From NCBI GenBank assembly GCA_964542895.1, contig CAZIWT010000053.1, forward strand, positions 1 to 22,337: DNA of 22,337 bases, given 5' to 3'. The notes below the pieces were generated by a model. That model was given only the letters and a program-made list of their open reading frames with translations, did not search any database and had not been told where the DNA came from. This DNA comes from Zymogenus sp964542895 (GTDB taxonomy: Bacteria; Desulfobacterota; Zymogenia; Zymogenales; Zymogenaceae). Below, piece after piece: positions 8,151 to 16,179 of the stretch; within the stretch, counting starts at the first letter, position 1; every line of letters starts with the position of its first letter. Made by a program: the position numbers and the translations under genes.

Positions 8151-8474
8151 GATACAAATGTCCCGGCAAGACATTCGATATTGAACTACCCCGGGCTCTG
8201 GTTCCCCCTTACTTCTTTGAAAAACCGCTTTACTCACCGGCCCCTAAAACCCGTTTCAATCATATTTAAATGGTTTTAGTCCAATCGATCCCCTCTTTTT
8301 CGATTTTTTCGCCCGATTTTATTTTTTTGTCGACATTTCCCCCTTTTTTAAAGAAAATGCGACTTTTTTAGGCGGGTTATATCTAAAAAAGTGTTGACAT
8401 AGTAGGATATTTTATATATAATTCTATAAAAGTTATGTATAAATTCTACGTAAAATAAAGGGGGAGGTGGAACG
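8151..8474. other. Gene-free AT-rich region between lolA and the next exported protein
   Basis: 324 bases with no credible gene. It holds an 8-bp inverted repeat CTAAAACC (8244-8251) / GGTTTTAG (8272-8279) with a 20-base loop and no T-tail, several T-runs, and a perfect promoter at the right end. Confidence 0.7.
8394..8422 (+). promoter_or_regulatory. Perfect consensus sigma70 promoter
   Basis: TTGACA (8394-8399) and TATAAT (8417-8422) match both consensus boxes exactly, with the ideal 17-base spacing, in a very AT-rich stretch. Transcription would start near 8429, about 45 bases before ATG 8475. Confidence 0.85.
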
Positions 8475-9428
8475 ATGAGGGCAAAAACGTTTCTGGTCGT
8501 ACTCGTTGTCTTGATGATCTCGGCTCCTGTTACTTACGCCTGGGACAACGAGGTGCACACGCAGATGGTAAAAGACGCCATTGCGCTGTGTCCCAAGGAG
8601 CTCAGGATTTTTCTCAAGCAGAACATAAATTCGGTGATCTACGGCTCCCGGGAGCTGAACATCTCCCTTTCAAGCCCCACCTCCTACGGCTACAACTACA
8701 GGAAGAGCTACTATGTGCCGGAGGGGGAGAGGGGAACGGCGCCCGACGAGGCAAAGATCATCTCCAATACGGTTATAGAGCTTCTGTCGAAAAAGTCTCC
8801 CGATGAGGACCTCATAGCCCGTCGTATGGGCTTGATATGCTCCTATATCGCGGACTCAATTCAGCCGAAGAGATACATCGGGGTCGCCCCCAATTACCCC
8901 CTCGATTATCTCGTCAACGAGAAGAGGCTGACAGTTACTTACAACGGGCACAACGCCGTCGAGGATTTCTCTAAGGATCTAAAGGATCTCGTAAGGGGCA
9001 CCTGGGACAAGGACCTTACCGACGAGCAATATTATGACCTCGCGGTGAATATTATCGTGGACTCATGGGTGACGATCTGGGAAAAGGCCGGCCTTCCCCC
9101 CGGCCAGATCATCGCCGCCGGATCGCAGATAAGGCCGATTTCGAAAGATGTCGAAGCGGCGGTAAATAGAAAGCCTGTGAGGCCCGCCACTTATTTCGAC
9201 CTTAAAAATCTCGAAAAGGCAAACGTTTACAAAGATACGGATTTGAAGAAGTATCAAAATGAAGAGGGTTTCAGTGTCGATATGGAGGGTGAGGGGAAGG
9301 GGGAGGGGGGGGAGACGGTTTTGAAGCCCCCTAAAACTCCACCTGAAGGGGGCGGAGAGTCCGGGACGGAAGGCGGTGAAGAAACCGTTGGAGGCGAAAC
9401 CGATACGGAAACGGAGCCCGCGGACTGA
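8475..9428 (+). CDS. Exported phospholipase C / S1-P1 nuclease-like protein with an incomplete zinc site
   Basis: A signal peptide (1-22, ending TYA) would be cut to leave Trp 23 as the new N-terminus, followed by His 28. This W1/H6 pattern is the hallmark of zinc-dependent phospholipase C and P1 nuclease, where the Trp amino group binds zinc. A later GHNAVE (His 159, Glu 163) matches the HxxxE ligand pair, and YIADSIQP (Asp 127) matches the core helix motif. However, the His four residues before Asp 127 is Ser 123 and the His six after it is Arg 133, so the trinuclear zinc site looks incomplete. The last 50 residues are a low-complexity Gly/Glu/Thr/Pro tail. GGGAGGTGG precedes ATG 8475. Family assignment is from motifs only; activity may be lost or changed. 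Confidence 0.72.
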   Translation: MRAKTFLVVLVVLMISAPVTYAWDNEVHTQMVKDAIALCPKELRIFLKQNINSVIYGSRELNISLSSPTSYGYNYRKSYYVPEGERGTAPDEAKIISNTVIELLSKKSPDEDLIARRMGLICSYIADSIQPKRYIGVAPNYPLDYLVNEKRLTVTYNGHNAVEDFSKDLKDLVRGTWDKDLTDEQYYDLAVNIIVDSWVTIWEKAGLPPGQIIAAGSQIRPISKDVEAAVNRKPVRPATYFDLKNLEKANVYKDTDLKKYQNEEGFSVDMEGEGKGEGGETVLKPPKTPPEGGGESGTEGGEETVGGETDTETEPAD

Positions 9429-9558
9429 TGAAATATCATGAGGCATGAGGGCGACGGGCCTTCGACGGATCTGCCTGGCGAATAGTATCTCTGAATAAGA
9501 GGGGAGTTTTTTCCCCTTGAGGTCTGCAATACTCGTTAGTTTAAAAGGGTTCTTCGAT

Positions 9559-10029
9559 ATGCGTAAAATTGCATCTATCTTTTTTACCCTCTCAATCATC
9601 TTGTCATCCTTGGCCTTTTTGGCGGCCGGGGAAGAAGCAAATGAGACGAGCGGCAAAACCCACTACGACGAGGTCGTAAGGATATTGGGAGTCCTCAGCG
9701 ATACCTACGAGAGGGAGGACATCTCCTCCTTTATGAACAACGTCTCCAGAGATTACGATGGAGACTATCTCGTCTTGGAGGAGGATATCACCAACGAATT
9801 CGCCCAGTACGACAATTTCACAATAAACATCAAGGTAGACAGGGTGTCGTCAAGTGAGGATAAGGGCCTTATCTTCGCCGATACCCACTGGGACAAGCGT
9901 CGGGTCGGCGTCGATGACGGCAAGAAATCGGCGAGTCACGGAACAACGCAGTTCATTTTCAAGAAGGGCCCGGAGGGGGAGCTGCTCCTCGACGGGATGA
10001 CGGGGAGGGCCGTTTTCGGCGAGCATTGA
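9559..10029 (+). CDS. Small exported protein of unknown function
   Basis: The 156-residue product has a signal peptide (MRKIASIFF..., cleavage near 23, LAAG) and a mature acidic domain with an N-terminal helix (DEVVRILGVLSDTYEREDISSFMNNV) followed by beta strands. The order helix-then-sheet and the phrase EREDISSFMNNVSRDY recall NTF2/SnoaL-like folds, but this is a weak guess. ATG 9559 is chosen over the in-frame TTG at 9517 because the signal peptide starts there and AAAGGG lies about nine bases upstream. It follows the phospholipase-like gene by 130 bases and is closed by a strong terminator. Confidence 0.78.
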   Translation: MRKIASIFFTLSIILSSLAFLAAGEEANETSGKTHYDEVVRILGVLSDTYEREDISSFMNNVSRDYDGDYLVLEEDITNEFAQYDNFTINIKVDRVSSSEDKGLIFADTHWDKRRVGVDDGKKSASHGTTQFIFKKGPEGELLLDGMTGRAVFGEH

Positions 10030-10061
10030 GGTCGCCGCAGTTGAAAATCTATAGATTGTAG

Positions 10062-10098
10062 AAGGCCGCCCATTAAATGAGGGCGGCCTATTTTTTTT
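10062..10098 (+). terminator. Strong rho-independent terminator
   Basis: GGCCGCCC (10064-10071) pairs perfectly with GGGCGGCC (10081-10088) around a 9-base loop, followed by TA and eight T (10091-10098). It ends the plus-strand envelope block and stands between convergent genes. Confidence 0.92.
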
Positions 10099-10153
10099 CG
10101 GGATTTATGTCGAAGTCACCGAGGGGTCTTTATATATTGTTGTTTCAGGCTTG

Positions 10154-10792
10154 CTATTTCAGGAGCGACTTCACCAGGTCAACCCCGGACTGGGCGTCCT
10201 CCCCGTAGCCGTCCGCGCCTATCTCGTCCGAGAACTTCTTGTTCAACGGGGCGCCCCCCACGATTATCTTGTATTTGTCCCTGATCCCGCCCTCGGAAAG
10301 GACGTCTATTACCTCCTTCATGGCGGGCATCGTGGTGGTAAGCATGGCCGACATACCGATGACGTCCGGGTTGACCTCCTTTGCCCTGTTCAGAAACGTC
10401 TCTGGGGTCACGTCCACCCCGAGGTCGACGATGTCGAAGCCGTTTCCCTGAAGCAGGGCGGCGAGGATCTTCTTCCCAATGTCGTGGATATCACCGGAAA
10501 CGGTCCCCAGCATGATCGTCCCCTTCGCCCTGTACTCCCCCTCCTTCAGGGTGGGCTCCAGAAACTTGTACGAGTTGTCGTAGGCCCTGACGCTCAACAG
10601 CACGTCCGGCAGGAAATACTCGCCCTCGCTGAAAAGCTCTCCCACCTCGTCGAGGGCCGGGATGAGGGAGTTATTCAAAATATCGCTTGCTGTGATTTCT
10701 GAGTCGAGGGCCTTTTTCGTCAGCCCCTCGGTCTCGTCGAAATTCATCTCGATTACCGCAACTTTCAGCTCATCGAGGATTTTGTTTGTCAT
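10154..10792 (-). CDS. Corrinoid (B12-binding) methyltransferase protein, MtbC/MttC-like
   Basis: This 212-residue protein holds the cobamide cofactor and carries the methyl group between a substrate methyltransferase and a second enzyme. Residues 1-85 form the four-helix cap domain (B12-binding 2). The Rossmann part has GDIHDIG (DxHxxG, His 103 the lower cobalt ligand), then GMSAMLTTTM (SxL motif) and VGGAP (GG motif). Length matches MtbC/MttC/MtmC proteins. It lies downstream of the mttB-family gene on the same strand, the normal partnership. GGAG lies upstream of the start. A terminator-like hairpin sits between the two genes, so its level may be set separately. No reductive activator (RamA) gene is in the window. 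Confidence 0.93.
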   Translation of the reverse strand: MTNKILDELKVAVIEMNFDETEGLTKKALDSEITASDILNNSLIPALDEVGELFSEGEYFLPDVLLSVRAYDNSYKFLEPTLKEGEYRAKGTIMLGTVSGDIHDIGKKILAALLQGNGFDIVDLGVDVTPETFLNRAKEVNPDVIGMSAMLTTTMPAMKEVIDVLSEGGIRDKYKIIVGGAPLNKKFSDEIGADGYGEDAQSGVDLVKSLLK

Positions 10793-10839
10793 CGAAAACT
10801 CTCCGTAAATATCACTGATTCTTGAAAAACCATTTCATT

Positions 10840-10866
10840 AAAAAGGGGGAGATTATTATCTGCCCC
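10840..10866 (-). terminator. Terminator-like hairpin between mttB-family and corrinoid genes
   Basis: Read on the minus strand, GGGGCAGAT (10866-10858) pairs with ATCTCCCC (10853-10846) with one mismatch around the loop AATA, followed by CTTTTT. It lies 48 bases before the corrinoid gene, so it could end the methyltransferase message or work as an attenuator. Confidence 0.55.
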
Positions 10867-11064
10867 TATCTTATGAGTGTAAAAAGCTCCAAAACTTTTT
10901 TAAAAGGGGAGGTGGCTGCAGTCTCATTTAGAGAGATACTCTGTTGTGCAAAAGAGGCTCTCGGGCGGTCGCGACCATCTTCACCGATTCGGCAATAAGT
11001 TTGAGGCCGCCCGCCGGCTATCCTCCCCTTTCAACTTGATGAATTCTTCGAGAAGTGTAAGCCT

Positions 11065-12528
11065 TTATACCTCCCACTCGGCGGCGTAGAAGTCGTCCAT
11101 CGTTCGGTTTTTTACCATCTCGCAGTAGTCGTCGAGCTCTTTTTTCATCTTCGGGTCGATATCCCTCGGCTTGTGCTTTTCTAGGATATTGATCGCCCTG
11201 TCCCTGGCCATATCGACCATGTTGACCTTCCCCTCCTTCTCCCAGATGTCCCTCTTCTCTATGCTCGCGAGCTTCGGCAGGAAGTGCTCCTTCCTGAAGT
11301 TCTGCTGGGTGTGTCTCTCGGCGATGTAATTTCCGTCCGGCCCGACCTTCTTGATTACGTCCACGGCCAGCGCGTTGTCGTCGACTTCGATCCCCCTGAG
11401 GGTCCTCTTTACCGCCCCTATAAGCTCGTCGTCGATTACAGAAATCTCGTGGGAGCCGCCGATGGACGACTCGATGGTGCCCACGCACGTGATGTAGTTC
11501 GCCCCGGCCATCGCCGCCAGCATGATCGATCTGACCCTCTCGACGCCGCACTGGATGTCGAGGACCTTCGATTCGGTGGCCCCCGCCACCACCCGGCAAG
11601 GGATGTCGAAGTGGTGGGCGAGCTGGGTGCTGGCGGCGCTGATCATCCCCGTCTCGACGGCGCCCAGGTAGACGGTGCCCCGCCTCATCTCCGCTATCGT
11701 CGAGACGCTGCCGTAGAGGACCGGGTTTCCGGGGTTGACGACCTGCGCCATGACGATGTGGGCGAGGATCTCCGCGTTGTGCTGGGTCAAAAGCCCCGCG
11801 AGGGTAACGGGGGCTGTGGTTCCGGCCATCGCCTCGGGCGACGGGATTACCGGCTGACCGTACTGTGCCGCGACCATCATCCCCTCGATCTGGATCTGGG
11901 ATGTGGACAGCGGGCTGTGGATGCTCACGATCGACATGTAGGGATGCTTCTTCTTCATCGCATCCTTTCCCCCCATTACGATGGCGGTCATCTCCATCAT
12001 GTCGGTGGTGGGCATCACGCCGTACGCCCCCATCCCGAAGGACTTCGTGCAGTTCTCCGCCCAGCCCCTTATCGTCTCCGAGTGAATCGTTTGCATCGGA
12101 ATGTCGTGGGGCCAGTAGTCCATCTGATTGGATACGATGTTGTCGAGATATTCAAAGAGTATGATGTGGTCGGTGGTATCCTTGAGGGTGGTCGGACGGT
12201 ACTCCCCCGTCTTGAGGTCGTACATTCCTATGGCGGTGCCGAGACCGCCGAATATCTGGGTGTCCGGATTTACCACCCATTCGTTGTCGGGGTCCGCCCC
12301 GCAGATAACGAACTCCCTGGGTACCTTCTTGAGGTAATCCTCGATAACGCTCTGGGGGAACTTTACAATCTTTGTGGCCTCGTCGACCTTGCAGCCCACA
12401 TCGGCGAGCATCTGCCTCATCTTCTTGACCTCGACCTTGATTCCCACCTCCTCCATCAACTCAAAAGACAATCCGTGAATCCGCTTGATCTCTTCTTCGC
12501 TAAGAACCTGGAATTTTGTACTCTTCAT
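11065..12528 (-). CDS. MttB-family methyltransferase, non-pyrrolysine type
   Basis: The 487-residue product is a full-length member of the trimethylamine methyltransferase (MttB) superfamily, which transfers a methyl group from a quaternary or tertiary amine to a corrinoid protein. Typical segments include the N-terminal GLSFELMEEVGIKV, the middle ASTQLAHHFDIPCRV and C-terminal HTQQNFRKEHFLPKL. The frame runs without an internal TAG to a TAA, so it does not use pyrrolysine; relatives of this kind (for example MtgB) use glycine betaine, carnitine or proline betaine. The substrate here is unknown. Its corrinoid partner is downstream and a B12 radical SAM gene is upstream. GGAG precedes ATG 12528. 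Confidence 0.92.
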   Translation of the reverse strand: MKSTKFQVLSEEEIKRIHGLSFELMEEVGIKVEVKKMRQMLADVGCKVDEATKIVKFPQSVIEDYLKKVPREFVICGADPDNEWVVNPDTQIFGGLGTAIGMYDLKTGEYRPTTLKDTTDHIILFEYLDNIVSNQMDYWPHDIPMQTIHSETIRGWAENCTKSFGMGAYGVMPTTDMMEMTAIVMGGKDAMKKKHPYMSIVSIHSPLSTSQIQIEGMMVAAQYGQPVIPSPEAMAGTTAPVTLAGLLTQHNAEILAHIVMAQVVNPGNPVLYGSVSTIAEMRRGTVYLGAVETGMISAASTQLAHHFDIPCRVVAGATESKVLDIQCGVERVRSIMLAAMAGANYITCVGTIESSIGGSHEISVIDDELIGAVKRTLRGIEVDDNALAVDVIKKVGPDGNYIAERHTQQNFRKEHFLPKLASIEKRDIWEKEGKVNMVDMARDRAINILEKHKPRDIDPKMKKELDDYCEMVKNRTMDDFYAAEWEV

Positions 12529-12630
12529 AGCTTAAACTCCGTACCTTTCTTTGGAATATTGTTAAACTGAACTTTCTCTGTTTACCTATATATAAGGCTA
12601 TTGCCCGATTTTTAGATATAGCATGATACA

Positions 12631-14142
12631 TTATAAATCAAATTTGTCTAATCCTTTTTTCTTCGATATCGTTTTTTTTATGGAGTATCGAGCATGTCCC
12701 AACGTGGTCTTAAGAAGCCTCAATCGATCGAACCGGTTTTCTTTTAGCATCACTTTGAACGTCTTCCACTGTTTTGGATTTTTATAGAACTCCTTCAGAA
12801 GGTCATTGTATCCCCTGACCAGGCTTTCCCTGTCGATCGTATCGGGCCAGAAGACGAAGTTCATTGCGTTCATCTTCTCCCAGTCCTCATCGAACTCCCC
12901 GTACTTTTCTATATCCTCGTAGGCCTCGCACCCCGGGTATGGGGTGTATTTGGAGGCGTTTATGAGGGTAAAAGGGAGGTCTGATATAAAATCCTTGGTT
13001 CGCTCTATACTATCTCTCGTCTCCCCTGGGGCGCCGACGATAAAAAGCCCCTTTACGTATATCCCCGCCTCCGCCGTAATCGAGACTGCGCGGGCGGCCG
13101 TTTCGGGAGACAGCGTCTTCTCCATAGATTCCAGAAGGTCGGGATCGGCCGTCTCTATCCCGTAGTTTATCATAAAGGCCCCGGCCCTCTTCATCAGCCT
13201 CAAGAGCTCCGGGTCTATGAGGTCTGTCCGGGCGTCCGAGTTCCAGGTGATCGGAAACGGCAGCCTCATGATCTCCTCTAAAAGCCGGGTCAGGTGATTT
13301 TTGTCCACGGTGAAGTTGTCGTCGTAAAATATGATGTGATCGATACCGTGATCGACTTTAAGGCGCCTTATCATGTCGATGATATACTCGATGCTGTGGT
13401 GGCGGTACCTGTTACCGAAGACGGCGCGGTCGCAGAAGGTGCACGAAAAGGGGCATCCCCGGGACGTCACGAGGGTCGCCGCCAGTCTTTTGGGGGAGTG
13501 AAATATCGGCGGGGAGTAGAGCTGGGGGAAGCCCGGGAGAAACTCCAGCGGGGGTGGCGGGATGGTGTCGAGATCCGTGATCAATGGTGGGCGCTCGTTA
13601 ATCCTTATCTCTTTTCCCTCCCTGTAGACGATACCTGGGATTTTCTTGAGATCGTTGTTTAATCCTCCGTCGACGAGTGACTTGAAGAGGGGCGCCACGG
13701 AATCCTCCCCCTCCCCCAGAAGGGCGCAGTCGAAGGCGGGAAACAACGAGAGGGTCTTTTCCGGGACGGCGGTGACGTGGGGCCCGCCCAGGACCGTCAC
13801 CAGATCGGGGGAGATATCCTTCATCTCCCTTGCAATTTCGTGGGCGAAGCCGACGGTGGAGGTATATCCGGTGAGGCCGAGGATCTTGGGCGCCCAGTCG
13901 CGGACGTAATCTACGGTCTCGACGACGTCGAGCCCCAGGGCCTGGGCGTCCAGGACCCTGACATCGATCCCCTCACTCAAGAGGACGCCCGCGATATAGA
14001 GTATTCCGAGCTGGGGGAGGGAGTTCAGGATCGGGAGACGGTACCTTGTATCCTTGTTTGCAACCCCCGCCGGGGGATTCACCAGGACGACCCTCCCCCC
14101 CCCTTCGCGATTTTTACCGCTATTTCCGGCTCGACTGCCCAT
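12631..14142 (-). CDS. B12-binding domain radical SAM protein
   Basis: The 503-residue product has an N-terminal cobalamin-binding Rossmann domain (about 17-155; no DxHxxG, as usual for this class) and then a radical SAM domain with CPFSCTFC (C230, C234, C237). It belongs to the large class B group that includes methyltransferases and enzymes of lipid or tetrapyrrole modification; the reaction is unknown. The frame is open back to 14241, but ATG 14142 is preferred because GGAG lies five bases upstream and the family core begins soon after. It is the first of three minus-strand genes, all linked to B12, with 102 bases between it and the mttB-family gene. Cofactor sharing is suggestive, not proof of one pathway. 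Confidence 0.9.
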   Translation of the reverse strand: MGSRAGNSGKNREGGGRVVLVNPPAGVANKDTRYRLPILNSLPQLGILYIAGVLLSEGIDVRVLDAQALGLDVVETVDYVRDWAPKILGLTGYTSTVGFAHEIAREMKDISPDLVTVLGGPHVTAVPEKTLSLFPAFDCALLGEGEDSVAPLFKSLVDGGLNNDLKKIPGIVYREGKEIRINERPPLITDLDTIPPPPLEFLPGFPQLYSPPIFHSPKRLAATLVTSRGCPFSCTFCDRAVFGNRYRHHSIEYIIDMIRRLKVDHGIDHIIFYDDNFTVDKNHLTRLLEEIMRLPFPITWNSDARTDLIDPELLRLMKRAGAFMINYGIETADPDLLESMEKTLSPETAARAVSITAEAGIYVKGLFIVGAPGETRDSIERTKDFISDLPFTLINASKYTPYPGCEAYEDIEKYGEFDEDWEKMNAMNFVFWPDTIDRESLVRGYNDLLKEFYKNPKQWKTFKVMLKENRFDRLRLLKTTLGHARYSIKKTISKKKGLDKFDL

Positions 14143-14318
14143 CTGATCTCCGCCTGAAACTCTTTTTTTAAGAAAAACGGCCCTTGGGCGTTTGGTCGAA
14201 AGGGGACGGCCCGGATGCCACCCCCCCGCCCTGACTGCCACAACGGGCTCCTTTAACGTTTTTGGATGCCGTTAACTGCTCCCTTCAGCTCTTACTAAAA
14301 ACACTTTGTATCTTGGAG

Positions 14319-14347
14319 AGTATAACACATTTGGGCTGGTTTGAGAA
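14319..14347 (-). promoter_or_regulatory. Candidate promoter for the B12 radical SAM gene
   Basis: On the minus strand, TTCTCA (14347-14342) and TATACT (14324-14319) are 17 bases apart, and TG-T directly precedes the -10 box as in extended -10 promoters. The leader would be about 170 bases. Confidence 0.45.
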
Positions 14348-14400
14348 ATAATTCAATCCCTTTTGTCCCAGGCTAAAAAGGTGGGGTGCAAAAAAATACC

Positions 14401-14429
14401 TTGAATATTGAGGGTGTATACTATAGAAT
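14401..14429 (+). promoter_or_regulatory. Candidate promoter for ilvB
   Basis: TTGAAT (14401-14406) and TAGAAT (14424-14429) are 17 bases apart, 48 bases before ATG 14478. Confidence 0.5.
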
Positions 14430-14477
14430 CATTAAAATGTTGTTTGGAAGAAAACTATTTTCAGGATTTCGAGGTAA

Positions 14478-16115
14478 ATGGCGAAGATGAAGGGAGCGGA
14501 CATCCTCCTCAAGGGATTATTGGACCAGGGGGTCGGGGTTCTCTTCGGTTATCCGGGGGGGGCGACACTGCCCATCTACGACAGGATGGACGACTATCCC
14601 ATCCGCCACATCCTGGTGCGCCACGAACAGGCGGCGGCCCACATGGCGGACGGCTACGCCCGGGCGTCCGGGGAGGTGGGGGTGTGCCTTGCGACGAGCG
14701 GCCCCGGGGCCACCAACCTCGTCACGGGTATCGCCACCGCCTATCTCGACTCCTCCCCGATAGTCGCCATCACGGGCCAGGTGGAGAGGCGCTTTATCGG
14801 TACCGACGCCTTCCAGGAGGTGGACATCGTCGGGATAACCATCCCCATCACGAAGCACAACCAGCATATCATGACCGCGGCCGAGATAATCCCCGCATTG
14901 AAGACGGCGTTTCTCCTGGCCAAGAGCGGGAGGCCCGGTCCGGTCCTCCTCGATATACCGAGGGACGTCATGCTGGAGGAGGCGGAGTACGACCCTGACG
15001 TCGAGGTGACTCTAGAGGGGTACAATCCGATCATCGCTGGCCACGGTGGGCAGATAAAAAAGGCGGCATCCCTCCTCGCATCGGCGAAGAACCCGGTAAT
15101 CGTGGCGGGGGGCGGGGTTGTCCGCTCCGGGGCGACGAGTGAGCTTATGGAGCTCGCCGAGATCCTAGGCGCGCCGGTTATGACGACCCTCATGGGAAAG
15201 TCGGCCGTCCCCCAGTCCTTTAAATACCACATCGGGATGATCGGGATGCACGGAACGAAGAGGGCGGTGGACACCCTCAAATCGGCCGACGTAATATTCG
15301 CCGTAGGCGCCCGGTTCGGAGACAGGGCGGTATTGTCTTACGAAAAATTCACCGACCTGGCGAAATTCATCCAGATAGATATCGACCCGGCCGAGATAGA
15401 AAAGACCGTAAAGGTGGATATCCCGATAGTGGGCGACGCGAAGAACGTCCTCACGGAGCTGATCAAGAGGCTCAGGGAGGACGGGTCGGTTACGGAGAGA
15501 AAGAAGAAAAAGCCGACAAGAAACCTGGAGACATACGACATAGATAACGGGATGAGCATCCCCGCGATAGTCGAGATCCTATCGGAGATGAAGGGCGATT
15601 TCATAGTGACCACCGACGTTGGCAGGCACCAGATCTGGGCCGCCAAATACTACAACAGCCCCGGGCTCGACAGGGGGGGGTTCATCACGTCCGGGGGCCT
15701 GGGAACGATGGGCTTCGGCTTTCCCGCCTCCATGGGGGCCAAGACCGCGCGCCCGGAAAAGAAGGTCGTCCTCATTACCGGGGACGGGAGCTTCATGATG
15801 AACATCCAGGAGCTCGCCACCTCCTCCCACTACAACATCCCGGTGGTCGTAATAATAATGAACGACCACCATCTCGGGATGATCCGCCAGCTTCAGGACA
15901 CATTCTACGACGGGAAGTATATGGAGTGCGAGTTTCCCCCCAACGTTGAGTTCGTCGATGTGGCCAGAGGCATGGGCCTCGACGGGGTGAAGGTTACCGA
16001 CATAAATGACGTCAAGGGAGCGGTGGAGAAGGGGCTTGAATCGAAATCGACTTTTGTGATAGATTGTATCATCGAGTCCCAGGAGAACATCCCCTATCAG
16101 TCTTACGACGATTGA
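14478..16115 (+). CDS. ilvB: Acetolactate synthase large (catalytic) subunit
   Basis: This ThDP enzyme joins two pyruvates (or pyruvate and 2-oxobutyrate) in the first common step of valine, leucine and isoleucine synthesis. The 545-residue product has FGYPGGATLPIYD, the catalytic glutamate in RHEQAAAHMADGYARA (Glu 50), the TSGPGATNLVTGIATAYLDS stretch (described here as the usual TPP-enzyme N-domain), GTDAFQE, and the ThDP/Mg motif starting GDGSF (435) and running to ND at 462-463 where many relatives have NN. GAGG lies just before ATG 14478. A small subunit gene follows after 64 bases. Length and motifs point to the anabolic FAD-binding form rather than the catabolic one. Confidence 0.95.
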   Translation: MAKMKGADILLKGLLDQGVGVLFGYPGGATLPIYDRMDDYPIRHILVRHEQAAAHMADGYARASGEVGVCLATSGPGATNLVTGIATAYLDSSPIVAITGQVERRFIGTDAFQEVDIVGITIPITKHNQHIMTAAEIIPALKTAFLLAKSGRPGPVLLDIPRDVMLEEAEYDPDVEVTLEGYNPIIAGHGGQIKKAASLLASAKNPVIVAGGGVVRSGATSELMELAEILGAPVMTTLMGKSAVPQSFKYHIGMIGMHGTKRAVDTLKSADVIFAVGARFGDRAVLSYEKFTDLAKFIQIDIDPAEIEKTVKVDIPIVGDAKNVLTELIKRLREDGSVTERKKKKPTRNLETYDIDNGMSIPAIVEILSEMKGDFIVTTDVGRHQIWAAKYYNSPGLDRGGFITSGGLGTMGFGFPASMGAKTARPEKKVVLITGDGSFMMNIQELATSSHYNIPVVVIIMNDHHLGMIRQLQDTFYDGKYMECEFPPNVEFVDVARGMGLDGVKVTDINDVKGAVEKGLESKSTFVIDCIIESQENIPYQSYDD

Positions 16116-16179
16116 TCGGGCTTAATCGTTTGGTTATTTTGGGTTTTTAAATTCTTTTAAGGGGCTTAAGGACGGCGCC

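Larger units (their letters stand above)
14143..14477. other. Divergent promoter region between the B12 radical SAM gene and ilvB
   Basis: 335 bases with no credible gene. It carries outward-facing promoter candidates on both strands (listed separately). GGGCCGT appears twice as a direct repeat on the minus strand between 14168 and 14212. No riboswitch or ilv leader peptide was recognised. Confidence 0.65.

Noticed and set aside
7272..8237. A 321-codon minus-strand open frame opposite the deacetylase end and lolA
   Set aside because: It spans two real genes on the other strand and shows no recognisable domain; GC-rich third positions keep it open by chance.
8244..8279. Terminator after lolA from CTAAAACC/GGTTTTAG
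   Set aside because: The loop is 20 bases and no T-tail follows; kept only as an inverted repeat.
9498..9518. Terminator between the phospholipase-like and the next exported protein gene
   Set aside because: AGGGGA/TCCCCT makes a six-pair stem with its T-run in the loop, not after the stem, so termination is unlikely.
11065..12528. Pyrrolysine-containing MttB
   Set aside because: The frame has no internal TAG and ends at TAA; no pyl genes are present.
11284..12570. A 428-codon plus-strand open frame opposite the mttB-family gene
   Set aside because: It has His/Arg/Asp-rich low-information sequence, no family motifs, and lies wholly antisense to a clear conserved gene.
14143..14241. N-terminal extension of the B12 radical SAM protein
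   Set aside because: The added residues are Arg/Gly-rich without family similarity and a good GGAG-ATG start exists at 14142.
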